A DNA stretch of 64,000 nt from contig NZ_VKCZ01000021.1 in the NCBI RefSeq assembly GCF_009299835.1, forward strand, positions 1 to 64,000, given 5' to 3'. Under the pieces are notes generated by a model. The model saw only the letters and a program-made list of their open reading frames with translations, was not told where the DNA came from and made no database searches. The position numbers and the translations under genes were made by a program. Of the stretch, positions 24,144 through 32,172 are shown in pieces. How positions within the stretch are numbered: the first letter of the stretch is position 1; the number at the start of each line of letters is the position of its first letter. Source of the DNA: Microlunatus speluncae. Lineage in GTDB: Bacteria; Actinomycetota; Actinomycetes; Propionibacteriales; Propionibacteriaceae.

Positions 24144-25682
24144 TCAGCCGCCGAGGAGTCCGGCGATCAGTCCCTGGACGAAGTAGATGACGAAGGCGCC
24201 GGAGACGACGTACATCACCGGGTGCAGCTTGCGGACCTTGCCGCGGACCAGTTTCAGCACGGTGTAGGTGATGAAGCCGGCGCCGATGCCGATCGTGATC
24301 GAGAAGGTGAACGGCATCAACACCAGGGTGAGGAAGGCCGGCAGCCCCTCCTCGATGTCGGTCCAGTCGACCTTGGCCACCTGGCTGATCATCAGGAAGC
24401 CGACGAACACCAGGGCCGGCGTCGCCGCCTCGGACGGCACCAAGTTGATCAAGGGCGCGAAGAACATCGCCAGCAGGAAGCCGGCTCCGGTGATCACCGA
24501 CGCCAGGCCGGTCCGGGCGCCCTCACCGACGCCGGCGGCCGACTCGATGTAGGACGTGTTGGAGGAGACCGATCCGACGCCACCGGCTGCCGCCGCCACC
24601 GAATCCACCATCAGGATCCGGGTCAGATAGGGCGGGTTGCCCCGCTGGTCGAGCAGATTGCCCTCCGAGCCGACCGCGACCACGGTGCCCATCGTGTCGA
24701 AGAAGTCGGCCAGCAGCAGCGCGAACACCAACAGCAGCAGGCCGACCATGATGTTGATCTTGAAGCCGCCGTCGAAGGCGGCCCCGAACGCGCCGAACGG
24801 ATCCACCTGGCCGATCAGCCCGAGATTGGGCAGGGACAAGGCCCCGGTGAACTCGGGCACGTTGAGCACCCAGCCGGTCGGATTGGCATCGGTCTTGCCG
24901 CCGATCCGGCCGGCCAACTCGATCAGCACCGAGATCACGGTCGCGCCGAGGATCGAGATCAACATCGCGCCCTTGATCCGGCGCGCGTACAGGATCGCGA
25001 CGCCGAACAGGCCGATCACGAAGACCAGCATCGGCCAGCCGACGAGCGAGCCGTTGATGCCGAGCTCGACCGGCGGCGCGCCCTCCGGCTTGCGGACGAT
25101 GCCGCCGTCGACCAGGCCGACGAAGCAGATGAACAGGCCGATGCCGACCGAGATCCCGGTCCGCAGCGACCGCGGCACGGCCCGGAACACGGCGGCCCGG
25201 AAGCCGGTCAGCACCAGGATCGCGATCACGATGCCCTCGATCAGGATCAGCCCCATCGCCTGCGGCCAGGTCATCTGCGGCGCGATCACCACGGCCAGCA
25301 ATGCGTTCAGCCCGAGGCCGGTGGCGATGCCGATCGGGAACCGGCCGAAGACGCCCATCGCGATCGTCATCAGCCCGGCGATCAGCGCGGTCGCCGCGGC
25401 GACCATCGTGGTCGCGGTGTTGACATTCGCGCCGATGACCGCGCCGGCCTGATCCTGGTAGGGCAGCCCGCCGAGCAGGTTGCCGGCCCCGTCCGGCTTG
25501 GTGCCGATGATCAACGGGTTCAGCGCCAGGATGTACGACATCGTGAAGAACGTGACGATGCCGCCCCGGATCTCCCGACCCACCGTCGATCCCCGCGCAC
25601 TGATCTGGAAGTAGGCATCGATCGGACCGATCGTGCGCTCGACCCTGCGACCCGGCGCAGCTTTGGGCGACTTCGTAACCAT
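24144..25682 (-). CDS. AzgA-type NCS2 purine permease
   Basis: The 512-residue protein is an NCS2 transporter of the AzgA (adenine/guanine/hypoxanthine) branch. Typical sequences are GGIVTFFTMSYILALNP, TALIAGLMTIAMGVFGRFPI, GLGLNALLA, DFFDTMGTVVAVG, SSNTSYIESAAGVGEGARTG and DIEEGLPAFLTLVLMPFTFS. It should import purine bases with protons. The ATG at 25682 fits the family N-terminus; a longer frame would run into the MarR gene. The MarR gene ends 25 bases upstream on the same strand, so both are probably co-transcribed. Confidence 0.9.
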   Translation of the reverse strand: MVTKSPKAAPGRRVERTIGPIDAYFQISARGSTVGREIRGGIVTFFTMSYILALNPLIIGTKPDGAGNLLGGLPYQDQAGAVIGANVNTATTMVAAATALIAGLMTIAMGVFGRFPIGIATGLGLNALLAVVIAPQMTWPQAMGLILIEGIVIAILVLTGFRAAVFRAVPRSLRTGISVGIGLFICFVGLVDGGIVRKPEGAPPVELGINGSLVGWPMLVFVIGLFGVAILYARRIKGAMLISILGATVISVLIELAGRIGGKTDANPTGWVLNVPEFTGALSLPNLGLIGQVDPFGAFGAAFDGGFKINIMVGLLLLVFALLLADFFDTMGTVVAVGSEGNLLDQRGNPPYLTRILMVDSVAAAAGGVGSVSSNTSYIESAAGVGEGARTGLASVITGAGFLLAMFFAPLINLVPSEAATPALVFVGFLMISQVAKVDWTDIEEGLPAFLTLVLMPFTFSITIGIGAGFITYTVLKLVRGKVRKLHPVMYVVSGAFVIYFVQGLIAGLLGG

Positions 25683-25707
25683 GCCCGCATTCTTGCCGAC
25701 TCTCTCC

Positions 25708-26214
25708 CTACAGGGGGTCGAGGTTGCTGAGAACACGCTCCAGGAGCTGGGCGAGGGTGCGTTGCTGGGTCTCGGTGAGGCCGGACAGGACCTCGGACTC
25801 GACGATGTTGGCCTGCTGGATCGAGGTCGCGAACAGCTGCCAGCCGGGGTCGGCCAGCCGGACCAGGACCCGGGTCCGGTTGTCCGGGTCGGCCTCCCGG
25901 GTCACCATCCCCCGCTGCACCATGCCGTCCAGCCGGTGCGTCATCGACGACGGCGCGACGCCGGCGGCCTCGGCCAGCCGGCTCGGGGTCAGCGCCTCGC
26001 CGCCGGCCCGGGCCAACTCGTCCAGCACGGCCCACTCGCCGGTCGACACGTCCAGATCGGCCAGCTGGCGGTCGTACCACTGGTTGAGCCGGCGGGACAC
26101 CCGGTGCACGGCGGTGACGACCTGCTGCACCCGTTCGTCACCGCCGGCGGCGACGTAGGACTCGACGATCTGCTTGTATTTGTCGGTCTCACTGGCTGCG
26201 CGGCGGGGCGGCAT
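25708..26214 (-). CDS. MarR-family transcriptional regulator
   Basis: The ~168-residue protein has a MarR winged helix: VSTGEWAVLDELARAGG, LTPSRLAEAAGVAPSSMTHR, MVQRGMVTREADPDNRTRV. The start may be 26214 (MPPRRAASETD) or 26232; neither has a strong ribosome site. It is the upstream partner of the purine permease and may respond to a purine or urate, as some MarR proteins do. That link is inferred from neighbourhood only. Confidence 0.8.
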   Translation of the reverse strand: MPPRRAASETDKYKQIVESYVAAGGDERVQQVVTAVHRVSRRLNQWYDRQLADLDVSTGEWAVLDELARAGGEALTPSRLAEAAGVAPSSMTHRLDGMVQRGMVTREADPDNRTRVLVRLADPGWQLFATSIQQANIVESEVLSGLTETQQRTLAQLLERVLSNLDPL

Positions 26215-26261
26215 AGCCGACCATCCTGCCATCGCCGCTTCGTACGCCCAGTGGGTGGGGA

Positions 26262-26305
26262 GTTCATCTTCTGGTCGGCCGACGTAGGCGAGGCGTTCAT
26301 CGCCG
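26262..26305 (+). promoter_or_regulatory. candidate PHO box (direct repeats) upstream of phoX
   Basis: GTTCATC occurs at 26262 and again at 26295, exactly 33 bases (three 11-base steps) apart. The second 11-mer (GGTCGGCCGAC) keeps part of the GnTC start. PhoP in actinobacteria binds 11-base direct repeats of the type GTTCACC. The position before a phosphatase gene supports the idea, but the middle repeats are weak. Confidence 0.35.
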
Positions 26306-26373
26306 AGGGAGAGGCTCGCGCTGTCCAGACCCCCGACCGGCCTCACACCGGTCAGACATCTCGGGAGAGTGCG

Positions 26374-28410
26374 ATGAAACTGTCCACATCGGGGAACCTG
26401 CCCATGCTGGGCCAAACCCATGGCAACCGGAGTGCCGTCACCTGTCACCTGAAGTGCGACAGCGCCTGCGCCTCCCCACCACCGAACACGAGCAGCGAGC
26501 CGACCTTCGCCGAGATCGCGGCGGGCCAGCTGAGCCGCCGCGCGCTGCTGATCGGCGGTGGCGCCCTGGCCGCGACCGCCGTCGCGCCGGCCCTGATGCC
26601 GGAGTTCGCCGCCGCCACCGAGGGCCGCCGGGCCCCCGGCGAACGGAAGGTCAGCGGCCGATTCCCGTTCGACCCGATCGCGCCGGTCGAGGCGACCAAG
26701 GACGCGCTGACCGTACCGCCCGGCTTCGAGTGGACCTCGATCCTGCGCTGGGGCGACCCGCTGTTCCACAACTCGCCGGCCTTCGACCCGGAGCACCCGA
26801 ACGCCGAGGCCCAGGAGCTGCAGTTCGGCTACAACAACGACTACCTGGACATCATCGTCACCGACAAGGCGGGCCGCCAGGCGCTGCTGGTCTGCAACCA
26901 CGAGTACACCAACCGGGCGATCATGTTCCCCCCGACCGGCAGCCAGGCGGCTGAGGCCGAGGTGTTGCGGACGCTGATGGCCGCACACGGGCTGAGCGTG
27001 GTCGAGCTGCGGCGCGGCGGCAAGGGCAAGCCGTGGAAGTACGTCCGCGGCGGCGAGAAGAACAACCGGATCACCGCCTACTCGCTGTTCGCCGCGACCG
27101 GCCCGGCCGCCGGATCGGAGCTGCTGAAGACGGCCGCCGACCCGACCGGCAAGCGGATCTCCGGCACCTTCGGCAACTGCGCCGGCGGCACCACGCCGTG
27201 GGGCACGGTGCTCTCCGGCGAGGAGAACTTCAACGGCTACTTCAAGGCCGATCCGGCCGCGCCGGGCAGTGCGCGCTACGGCCTGAAGAACACCCCGAGC
27301 ACGTACGGCTGGGAGAAGATCGACCCGCGCTTCGACGCGACGACGCCGGACTACGCGAACGAGCCGCACCGGTTCGGCTGGATCGTCGAGGTCGACCCGC
27401 AGGACCCGACCGCAACCCCGCGCAAGCACACCGCGATGGGCCGGATGAAGCACGAAGGTGCCAACGTCCGGGTCGACGACGACGGCACCGTGGTCGCCTA
27501 CATGGGGGACGACGAGCAGTTCGACTACCTCTACAAGTTCGTCGCGAAGAAGAAGTACAAGAAGGGCGACTCGGCCGCGGCCCGGCGGCACAACCTGACC
27601 CTGCTGACCGAGGGCGACCTCTATGTGGCCCGGTTCAGCGGTCAGCAGAAGCCGGGCAACGACAACCTCGGTCGCGGCACCTGGGTGCCGCTGACCCAGA
27701 ACGGCAAGTCGGCCGTGCCCGGCATGAGCATCGACGAGGTGCTGGTCTTCACCCGGCTCGCCGCCGACAAGATGAAGGCCACGCCGATGGACCGGTGCGA
27801 GGACGTCGAGCCCAACCCGCGGACCGGCAAGGTGTACGTCGCGTGCACCAACAACTCCAACCGCGGCGTCGAGGGCAAGCCCGGCACCGACGCGCCGAAC
27901 CCGCGGCCGAAGAACAAGGACGGCCACATCATCGAGCTCACCGAACACAAGAACGCGGCCGACGCGACCACGTTCGACTGGAACCTGTTCCTGGTCTGCG
28001 GCAATCCGGATGACGCCGGCACCTACTTCGGCGGCTGGGACGGCCCGGTGTCGCCGATCTCCTGCCCGGACAACGTCGCGTTCGACACGACCGGCAATCT
28101 GTGGATCTCCACCGACGGCGCGCCGAGCGGCATCGGCAAGGCCGACGGCCTGTTCCGGGTGCCGGTCACCGGGCGGGAGCGTGGCCACCTGGTCCAGTTC
28201 CTCGCGGTGCCGAACGAGGCGGAGACCTGTGGTCCGGTGATCCATGATCTCGACGGGTCGGTGTTCGTGGCGGTGCAACACCCGGGTGAGGACGGTGCCT
28301 GGGGCGATCAGCACTCGTACTTCCCGGACTACGTGCCCGAGGGCTCCCGCCCCGACCGCGGCGACTGGCGCGGCCCCCGCCCCTCCGTCATCCAGGTGAC
28401 CTACAAGTAA
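26374..28410 (+). CDS. phoX: PhoX-type alkaline phosphatase, Tat-exported
   Basis: The 678-residue protein belongs to the PhoX (DUF839) family of calcium/iron-dependent phosphatases that release phosphate from organic esters outside the cell. A Tat motif SRRALLIGGGALAATAVAP lies at about residues 55-73 after a long polar leader, as is common in PhoX. Family motifs include LLVCNHEYTNRAIMFPP, GNCAGGTTPWGTVLSGEENF, GRMKHEGANV, YMGDDEQFDYLYKF, MDRCEDVEPNPRTGKVYVACTNN and CPDNVAFDTTGNLWISTDG. ATG 26374 follows GGGAGAG. Expression under phosphate limitation is likely. A large inverted repeat follows the stop codon. Confidence 0.9.
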   Translation: MKLSTSGNLPMLGQTHGNRSAVTCHLKCDSACASPPPNTSSEPTFAEIAAGQLSRRALLIGGGALAATAVAPALMPEFAAATEGRRAPGERKVSGRFPFDPIAPVEATKDALTVPPGFEWTSILRWGDPLFHNSPAFDPEHPNAEAQELQFGYNNDYLDIIVTDKAGRQALLVCNHEYTNRAIMFPPTGSQAAEAEVLRTLMAAHGLSVVELRRGGKGKPWKYVRGGEKNNRITAYSLFAATGPAAGSELLKTAADPTGKRISGTFGNCAGGTTPWGTVLSGEENFNGYFKADPAAPGSARYGLKNTPSTYGWEKIDPRFDATTPDYANEPHRFGWIVEVDPQDPTATPRKHTAMGRMKHEGANVRVDDDGTVVAYMGDDEQFDYLYKFVAKKKYKKGDSAAARRHNLTLLTEGDLYVARFSGQQKPGNDNLGRGTWVPLTQNGKSAVPGMSIDEVLVFTRLAADKMKATPMDRCEDVEPNPRTGKVYVACTNNSNRGVEGKPGTDAPNPRPKNKDGHIIELTEHKNAADATTFDWNLFLVCGNPDDAGTYFGGWDGPVSPISCPDNVAFDTTGNLWISTDGAPSGIGKADGLFRVPVTGRERGHLVQFLAVPNEAETCGPVIHDLDGSVFVAVQHPGEDGAWGDQHSYFPDYVPEGSRPDRGDWRGPRPSVIQVTYK

Positions 28411-28416
28411 ACCCCC

Positions 28417-28477
28417 GCCGAGACGTCACCAAGACACCGGTTTTCGCGGCGTGTCGGTGCACAAGTGACGTCTCGGC
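28417..28477. terminator. long inverted repeat after phoX
   Basis: GCCGAGACGTCAC (28417-28429) pairs perfectly with GTGACGTCTCGGC (28465-28477). The loop holds a second partial stem (GACACCG with CGGTG). The 13-bp stem starts six bases after the phoX stop, so it can end transcription. The size and composition also suit a dispersed palindromic element. Confidence 0.6.
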
Positions 28478-28886
28478 AGCGGGTCGGCGCCGGGCTCGCT
28501 CGGCCCGAGCAGTTACCCCTTCCAGCCGGTCGCGACCTCGACGCCGTGGTCGTCGCGAGACGAGGCCGCCGTCCAGACGGTTCACCGTCACAAATCGGGG
28601 GCGCAACGCGGACCCACCGGGCGATTTCGGTCCCCACGGGGCGTTGCACCCCCGATTCGTGCCAGTGCGCCCGCTCGCCCCGCTGACCACTCCGCCGCAG
28701 TCCCGCACGTCCGATCTCGCGGATCGTTGGCAGCGACTTCTCATGCCGCTGACCTCGACACCTCAGTCCAACGGCCGAGCAGCCAATCCCCGTTGGTATC
28801 CAGGCCGCTGTCGGGCCGGCCCCGTGAACCCGGAACCCATTCGAACAAGGGGTTTCCGGCAACCGCTGGGCAAGGTCAATCGAAGA
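28478..28886. other. non-coding stretch with a second inverted repeat
   Basis: No convincing coding sequence is visible on either strand in these 409 bases; the open frames show no family motif or ribosome site. The only structure is the inverted repeat listed at 28591-28659. Base composition is less GC-biased towards the right end. Confidence 0.6.
28591..28659. repeat. imperfect inverted repeat, MITE- or hairpin-like
   Basis: AATCGGGGGCGCAACGC (28593-28609) pairs with GCGTTGCACCCCCGATT (28641-28657) with one mismatch in 17. One or two more bases can pair outside. The 31-base centre also contains short complementary runs. It may be a transcribed hairpin or a small palindromic element. Confidence 0.6.
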
Positions 28887-29393
28887 TCAGGAAGGATAGG
28901 TGGAGCCGTCCCACCATTGGATTCGATCACAGGTGGCGCGGTTGTTCGTGTTGCCAGGAATCCGGTGGTGGGCGTTATCCATTCGGCCCCACGAGTCGGT
29001 CGCCTTGCGCCAGGTCGCGAAGGATCCGGTCGCCAGATACCAGTCGCCGATCACAGCCAGGTGGCGCCGACCCTGGCTCACCCAGCCGATCTTCCACACG
29101 AACGGATCGCCGTTGATGGCACACAGACCGTAGTCATCGACGTTGTAGGAGGCGAGCACGACGCTGTCTCCGTTGTGGAGCGTATAGATGTAACCGGAGT
29201 TCCGGTCCTTCACCTGCACGCCGTGTGCCGGTGCGCTGGTGATCCGGGTGCACAGGTAGGTGTAGGGAGAATTGTACGGATCACAGGGAAAGAGCGTCGC
29301 CGCCGACGCCGGTGTGGCTGTCGCGAAGGTGAATCCGGTCATCACGCAGGCGGACAGCGCGATGGCCAGCAGAACATGCCGTAGAACCTTCAT
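28887..29393 (-). CDS. small secreted protein, unknown
   Basis: The 168-residue protein begins with a clear Sec signal (MKVLRHVLLAIALSACVMTG ... ATPASA). The mature part has four Cys (FPCDP, YLCTR, GLCAI, ATCDR), enough for two disulfides, and is rich in aromatic residues (DNAHHRIPGNTNNRATCDR, WKIGWVSQGRRHLAV). I recognise no family. ATG 29393 is preferred over ATG 29399 because GAGGAAG lies six bases before it. Codon use is less GC-biased than in neighbours, which hints at recent acquisition. Confidence 0.65.
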   Translation of the reverse strand: MKVLRHVLLAIALSACVMTGFTFATATPASAATLFPCDPYNSPYTYLCTRITSAPAHGVQVKDRNSGYIYTLHNGDSVVLASYNVDDYGLCAINGDPFVWKIGWVSQGRRHLAVIGDWYLATGSFATWRKATDSWGRMDNAHHRIPGNTNNRATCDRIQWWDGSTYPS

Positions 29394-29551
29394 GATCATC
29401 TTCCTCAATGGTCGGAACGGTAGGTGGCGGTCCAGATCTCCACGCAGCTTGCCCGGGTTCGGTGCCGGCTAACGGTCGCCCGTCGGGCCATGTCCACATT
29501 CCTGGGGAGTAGGTCCAAACCAGACAGGTCGGCCTCGTAGGATCGGGGCCC

Positions 29552-30544
29552 ATGGGGCCGCGCTTGATCTTGGTTGTCGGCTACGACGGTGCCGAGTTGC
29601 TCGACATCGCGTGCGTGACGTCCACCCTGACGACCGGGTTGACGACCGCCGCGATGATCATCGGACGGGACCGGTCCGAGACGCCGTACCAGGTGCGCCT
29701 GCTGACCCCCGGAGGCCGGCCGATCACCTGCGCATCGGGGTTGGAACTACGCGCGCACGGTGCGCTCGAGCGGCACCGCGGTCCGGCGGACACGCTCGTG
29801 ATCTCCGGCGGATTCGGCTCCGGTGCCGCCGCGTCCGATCCGCGACTCGTCGGCCACGTCCGCCGACTTGCCGCGACGGTTCGCCGGGTTGCCTCGATCT
29901 GCACCGGCGTCGGCATCCTCGCCGAGGCCGGGCTGCTCGACGGCCGCCGGGCCACCACCCATTGGGGATTCACGGACCTCTACGCTCGTCAGTATCCGGC
30001 CGTGACGTTCGACCCGGATCCCATCTACATCCGGGATGGATCCGTCTACACCTCGGCCGGCGTGACCGCGGCCCTCGACCTGACCCTCGCCCTTGTCGCC
30101 GAGGATCTGGGCGAGGCCCGAGCCCGCGAGGTCGCGCGGGCACTCGTGACCTACTTGCACCGGCCCGCCAACCAGGCCCAGATCAGTCTGCACACCGGTG
30201 CCCCGGCGCCCGCGGACCCCATCGTGGCGAAGATCGTCGAGCACATCACCCGCCGACTGAGCGGCGACCTGGCCACCCCCACGCTCGCCAGCAAGGCCGG
30301 GATCAGTGCCAGGCACCTGTCCCGGCTCTTTCAACGCGATCTCGGACAGACCCCCGCCCGCTTCGTGCGGCAGGCTCGGGCCGAGGCCGCCGCCCAACTG
30401 ATGTCGACGACCTCGCTGCCGCTGTCCCGGGTCGCGAAACGCTGTGGCTTCGCCACCACCGAAACCTTCCGAGTCGCCTTCCTCGCGACCTACGGCGTCC
30501 CGCCCTCCCGATTCAGAATGATCACTGCCGGGGCGGACGGATAA
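29552..30544 (+). CDS. GlxA-type transcriptional regulator (DJ-1/PfpI domain + AraC helix-turn-helix)
   Basis: The 330-residue protein has an N-terminal DJ-1/PfpI-like amidotransferase domain (ILVVGYDGAELLDIACV, DTLVISGGFGSG, VRRVASICTGVGILAEAG, ATTHWGFTDLYARQYP) with the Cys of SICTG in the nucleophile-elbow position. An AraC-type DNA-binding domain follows (LASKAGISARHLSRLFQRDL, RVAKRCGFATTETFRVAF). This is the GlxA architecture. Its 3' end overlaps the convergent DHFR-like gene by 23 bases. Effector and targets are unknown. Confidence 0.9.
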   Translation: MGPRLILVVGYDGAELLDIACVTSTLTTGLTTAAMIIGRDRSETPYQVRLLTPGGRPITCASGLELRAHGALERHRGPADTLVISGGFGSGAAASDPRLVGHVRRLAATVRRVASICTGVGILAEAGLLDGRRATTHWGFTDLYARQYPAVTFDPDPIYIRDGSVYTSAGVTAALDLTLALVAEDLGEARAREVARALVTYLHRPANQAQISLHTGAPAPADPIVAKIVEHITRRLSGDLATPTLASKAGISARHLSRLFQRDLGQTPARFVRQARAEAAAQLMSTTSLPLSRVAKRCGFATTETFRVAFLATYGVPPSRFRMITAGADG

Positions 30545-31097
30545 CGCGATAGGTCAGGTGGGTCACGCCCTGGTTGACGGCAACCGACGTGCATTCGAGT
30601 TCGATCGCTTCCGGCAGCTCGTGGAAGTACGGACGCCCGCCGCCCAACAGGGTCGGGACCAGGTCGATGACGAGCTCGTCGAGCAAGCCCAGCTTGAGCG
30701 CCTCGGTCGCGGTCGCGCCGGACGTGATCTTCACGTCCTTCCCGACGGCTTCGGCGACCTCTCGGGCTTGGCGGATCGCCGATTCGAGCCCGTCGGTCAC
30801 GATCGTCTGCCCCGGCGCGGCGTCCGGGATCGGGTCGCGGCTGACGACGAACAACGGAACGCCGGGCACCATGCTGTCGCCGCCCCACCGGGCCGCGTGT
30901 TCGTAGGTGTTACGCCCCGACACGACGGCCCCGGTCCGGCGGCCGTCGTATTCGGCGATCGCCCGGTTGGCGGCGCTGTCATCGGACAACCAGTCGAAGA
31001 TGCGGAAGCCGTCGCCGAGTCCGCGGCCGGCTCGGGCCCCGCGGCCGGAGACGAATCCGTCGACCGAGGAAGCCAAGGTGATGAATACGAGCGTCAT
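30522..31097 (-). CDS. dihydrofolate reductase-like (RibD C-terminal domain) protein
   Basis: The 191-residue protein is a stand-alone RibD_C/DHFR-fold oxidoreductase: LVFITLASSVDGFVSG at the N-terminus, TGAVVSGRNTYEHAARWGG, and the C-terminal ELVIDLVPTLLGGGRPYF typical of the family. Such proteins bind NADPH; most have no known substrate. It converges on the GlxA-type gene and shares 23 bases with it. The 148 bases upstream (31098-31245) contain no recognisable site. Confidence 0.85.
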   Translation of the reverse strand: MTLVFITLASSVDGFVSGRGARAGRGLGDGFRIFDWLSDDSAANRAIAEYDGRRTGAVVSGRNTYEHAARWGGDSMVPGVPLFVVSRDPIPDAAPGQTIVTDGLESAIRQAREVAEAVGKDVKITSGATATEALKLGLLDELVIDLVPTLLGGGRPYFHELPEAIELECTSVAVNQGVTHLTYRVIRPPRQ

Positions 31098-31245
31098 AAG
31101 CGAAACCTTTCGAATCGTCCGGCACCGGTTCGCCGGGGCCGCGACGCGATCCTGGCCAACGGCCCGACGCCGCGACAGCGACTCCGCCCTGATGGTCCGA
31201 AATCCTGCGAACCTTGTCCTGACCCCTCTCCCGGCATCAACTTCC

Positions 31246-31803
31246 TCAGCTCCCCATCATCCGTCGTCGGACATAGGCCACGGTGACGGCGCCGAGTAGC
31301 GGACCCCAGAGCACCAGCGGCAGGTACGCGCTCGCCATCAGGATCTGCCAGCCACCGTCAGGTTCCAGCGGATCGTGGAAGAGGTCGGTGAACAGCAGCG
31401 GGTTGGCGCCCCAGAGCAGGGTCAGGGCCACCGCGCCCAGGCCGGCCGGCACCGCGGCGGCGAGCGGCGGCACCCGCCGGCCGCCGACCAGGGGCAGCCA
31501 GGACGGCAGCACCTCGCCCCAGGGCCGGACCAGGCCGAGCGTCAGCAGCGCCAGGCCTTCGGTGACCAGGCTCAGCGCGACCAGGTAGACCCGGTCCAGC
31601 ACGGTGGCGGCGTTGTGGGCCATCCAGTCCGGGTGATAGCCCAGGCTGAATCCGGCGGCGAGGCAGAGTCGCCAGAGCCCCGACGGGACGGTGGTCAGGG
31701 CGGCCAGGTGGGCGGCCCGGACGGCCCAGCGGGCCGGTGGCCGGCCGTCCCGCGGGTGCACGGCGGCAGCCGGCGTGGTGGCTGTCGTTGCACGGTTGAT
31801 CAT
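31246..31803 (-). CDS. four-helix membrane protein, unknown
   Basis: The 185-residue protein has four hydrophobic segments (AALTTVPSGLWRLCLAAGFS, VYLVALSLVTEGLALLTLGL, LAAAVPAGLGAVALTLLWG, LPLVLWGPLLGAVTVAYV) and a basic C-terminus. Similar small proteins are common in actinobacteria without known function. ATG 31803 is preceded by GAGGAG. Nothing in the context points to a role. Confidence 0.65.
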   Translation of the reverse strand: MINRATTATTPAAAVHPRDGRPPARWAVRAAHLAALTTVPSGLWRLCLAAGFSLGYHPDWMAHNAATVLDRVYLVALSLVTEGLALLTLGLVRPWGEVLPSWLPLVGGRRVPPLAAAVPAGLGAVALTLLWGANPLLFTDLFHDPLEPDGGWQILMASAYLPLVLWGPLLGAVTVAYVRRRMMGS

Positions 31804-31884
31804 GTCGGTCGCTCCTCGATCGATGCCGTCACCGACTCTGCCGGTTCACCCAGCCGGCGCCATCCCCCGGCCGGGTGACCTGGC

Positions 31885-32055
31885 TTCACCCGCCGATCGA
31901 TTCGGGCCGCCGCAAGGCGTAGTCGGCCGTGCCCTGCACCGGATCGGAGCGGACGCGCCGGAAGCCGGCCCGTTCGAGCCCGACTCGGGCGGCCAGAAGC
32001 GCAGGGCCAGGCGGTCCGTGATCAGCGCAGGATGGTGGGAAGCGGAAGCGTGCAT
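31885..32055 (-). pseudogene. GNAT acetyltransferase remnant with internal deletion
   Basis: An intact ribosome site (AGGAG) and ATG at 32055 begin a typical GNAT N-terminus (ALITDRLALRFWPPE). After about 24 codons the match jumps to a different frame that reads VGLERAGFRRV then VQGTADYALRRPES and a stop at 31885. That is the C-terminus of the same family. About 340 bases of coding sequence expected in between are missing and the frames do not agree. The rest of the 369-base gap (31804-31884, 32056-32172) holds no other gene. Confidence 0.7.
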
Positions 32056-32172
32056 GGGTAACTCCTGATCATTCGAAGGAAAGCGGGTCGCTGAAGACGG
32101 CCGGCGGCAGCCATATTCATCGACCTCCCTCGTCCCGCTAATGATCACGGCGCGTCGCGCGCCACACCGACT

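Noticed and set aside
25708-28314. 868-codon minus-strand frame covering the MarR gene and the opposite strand of phoX
   Set aside because: Only the last 168 codons (MarR) are real; the upstream part is antisense to phoX.
28388-28862. Minus-strand frames in the gap after phoX
   Set aside because: They run through two inverted repeats and show no motif, signal peptide or ribosome site.
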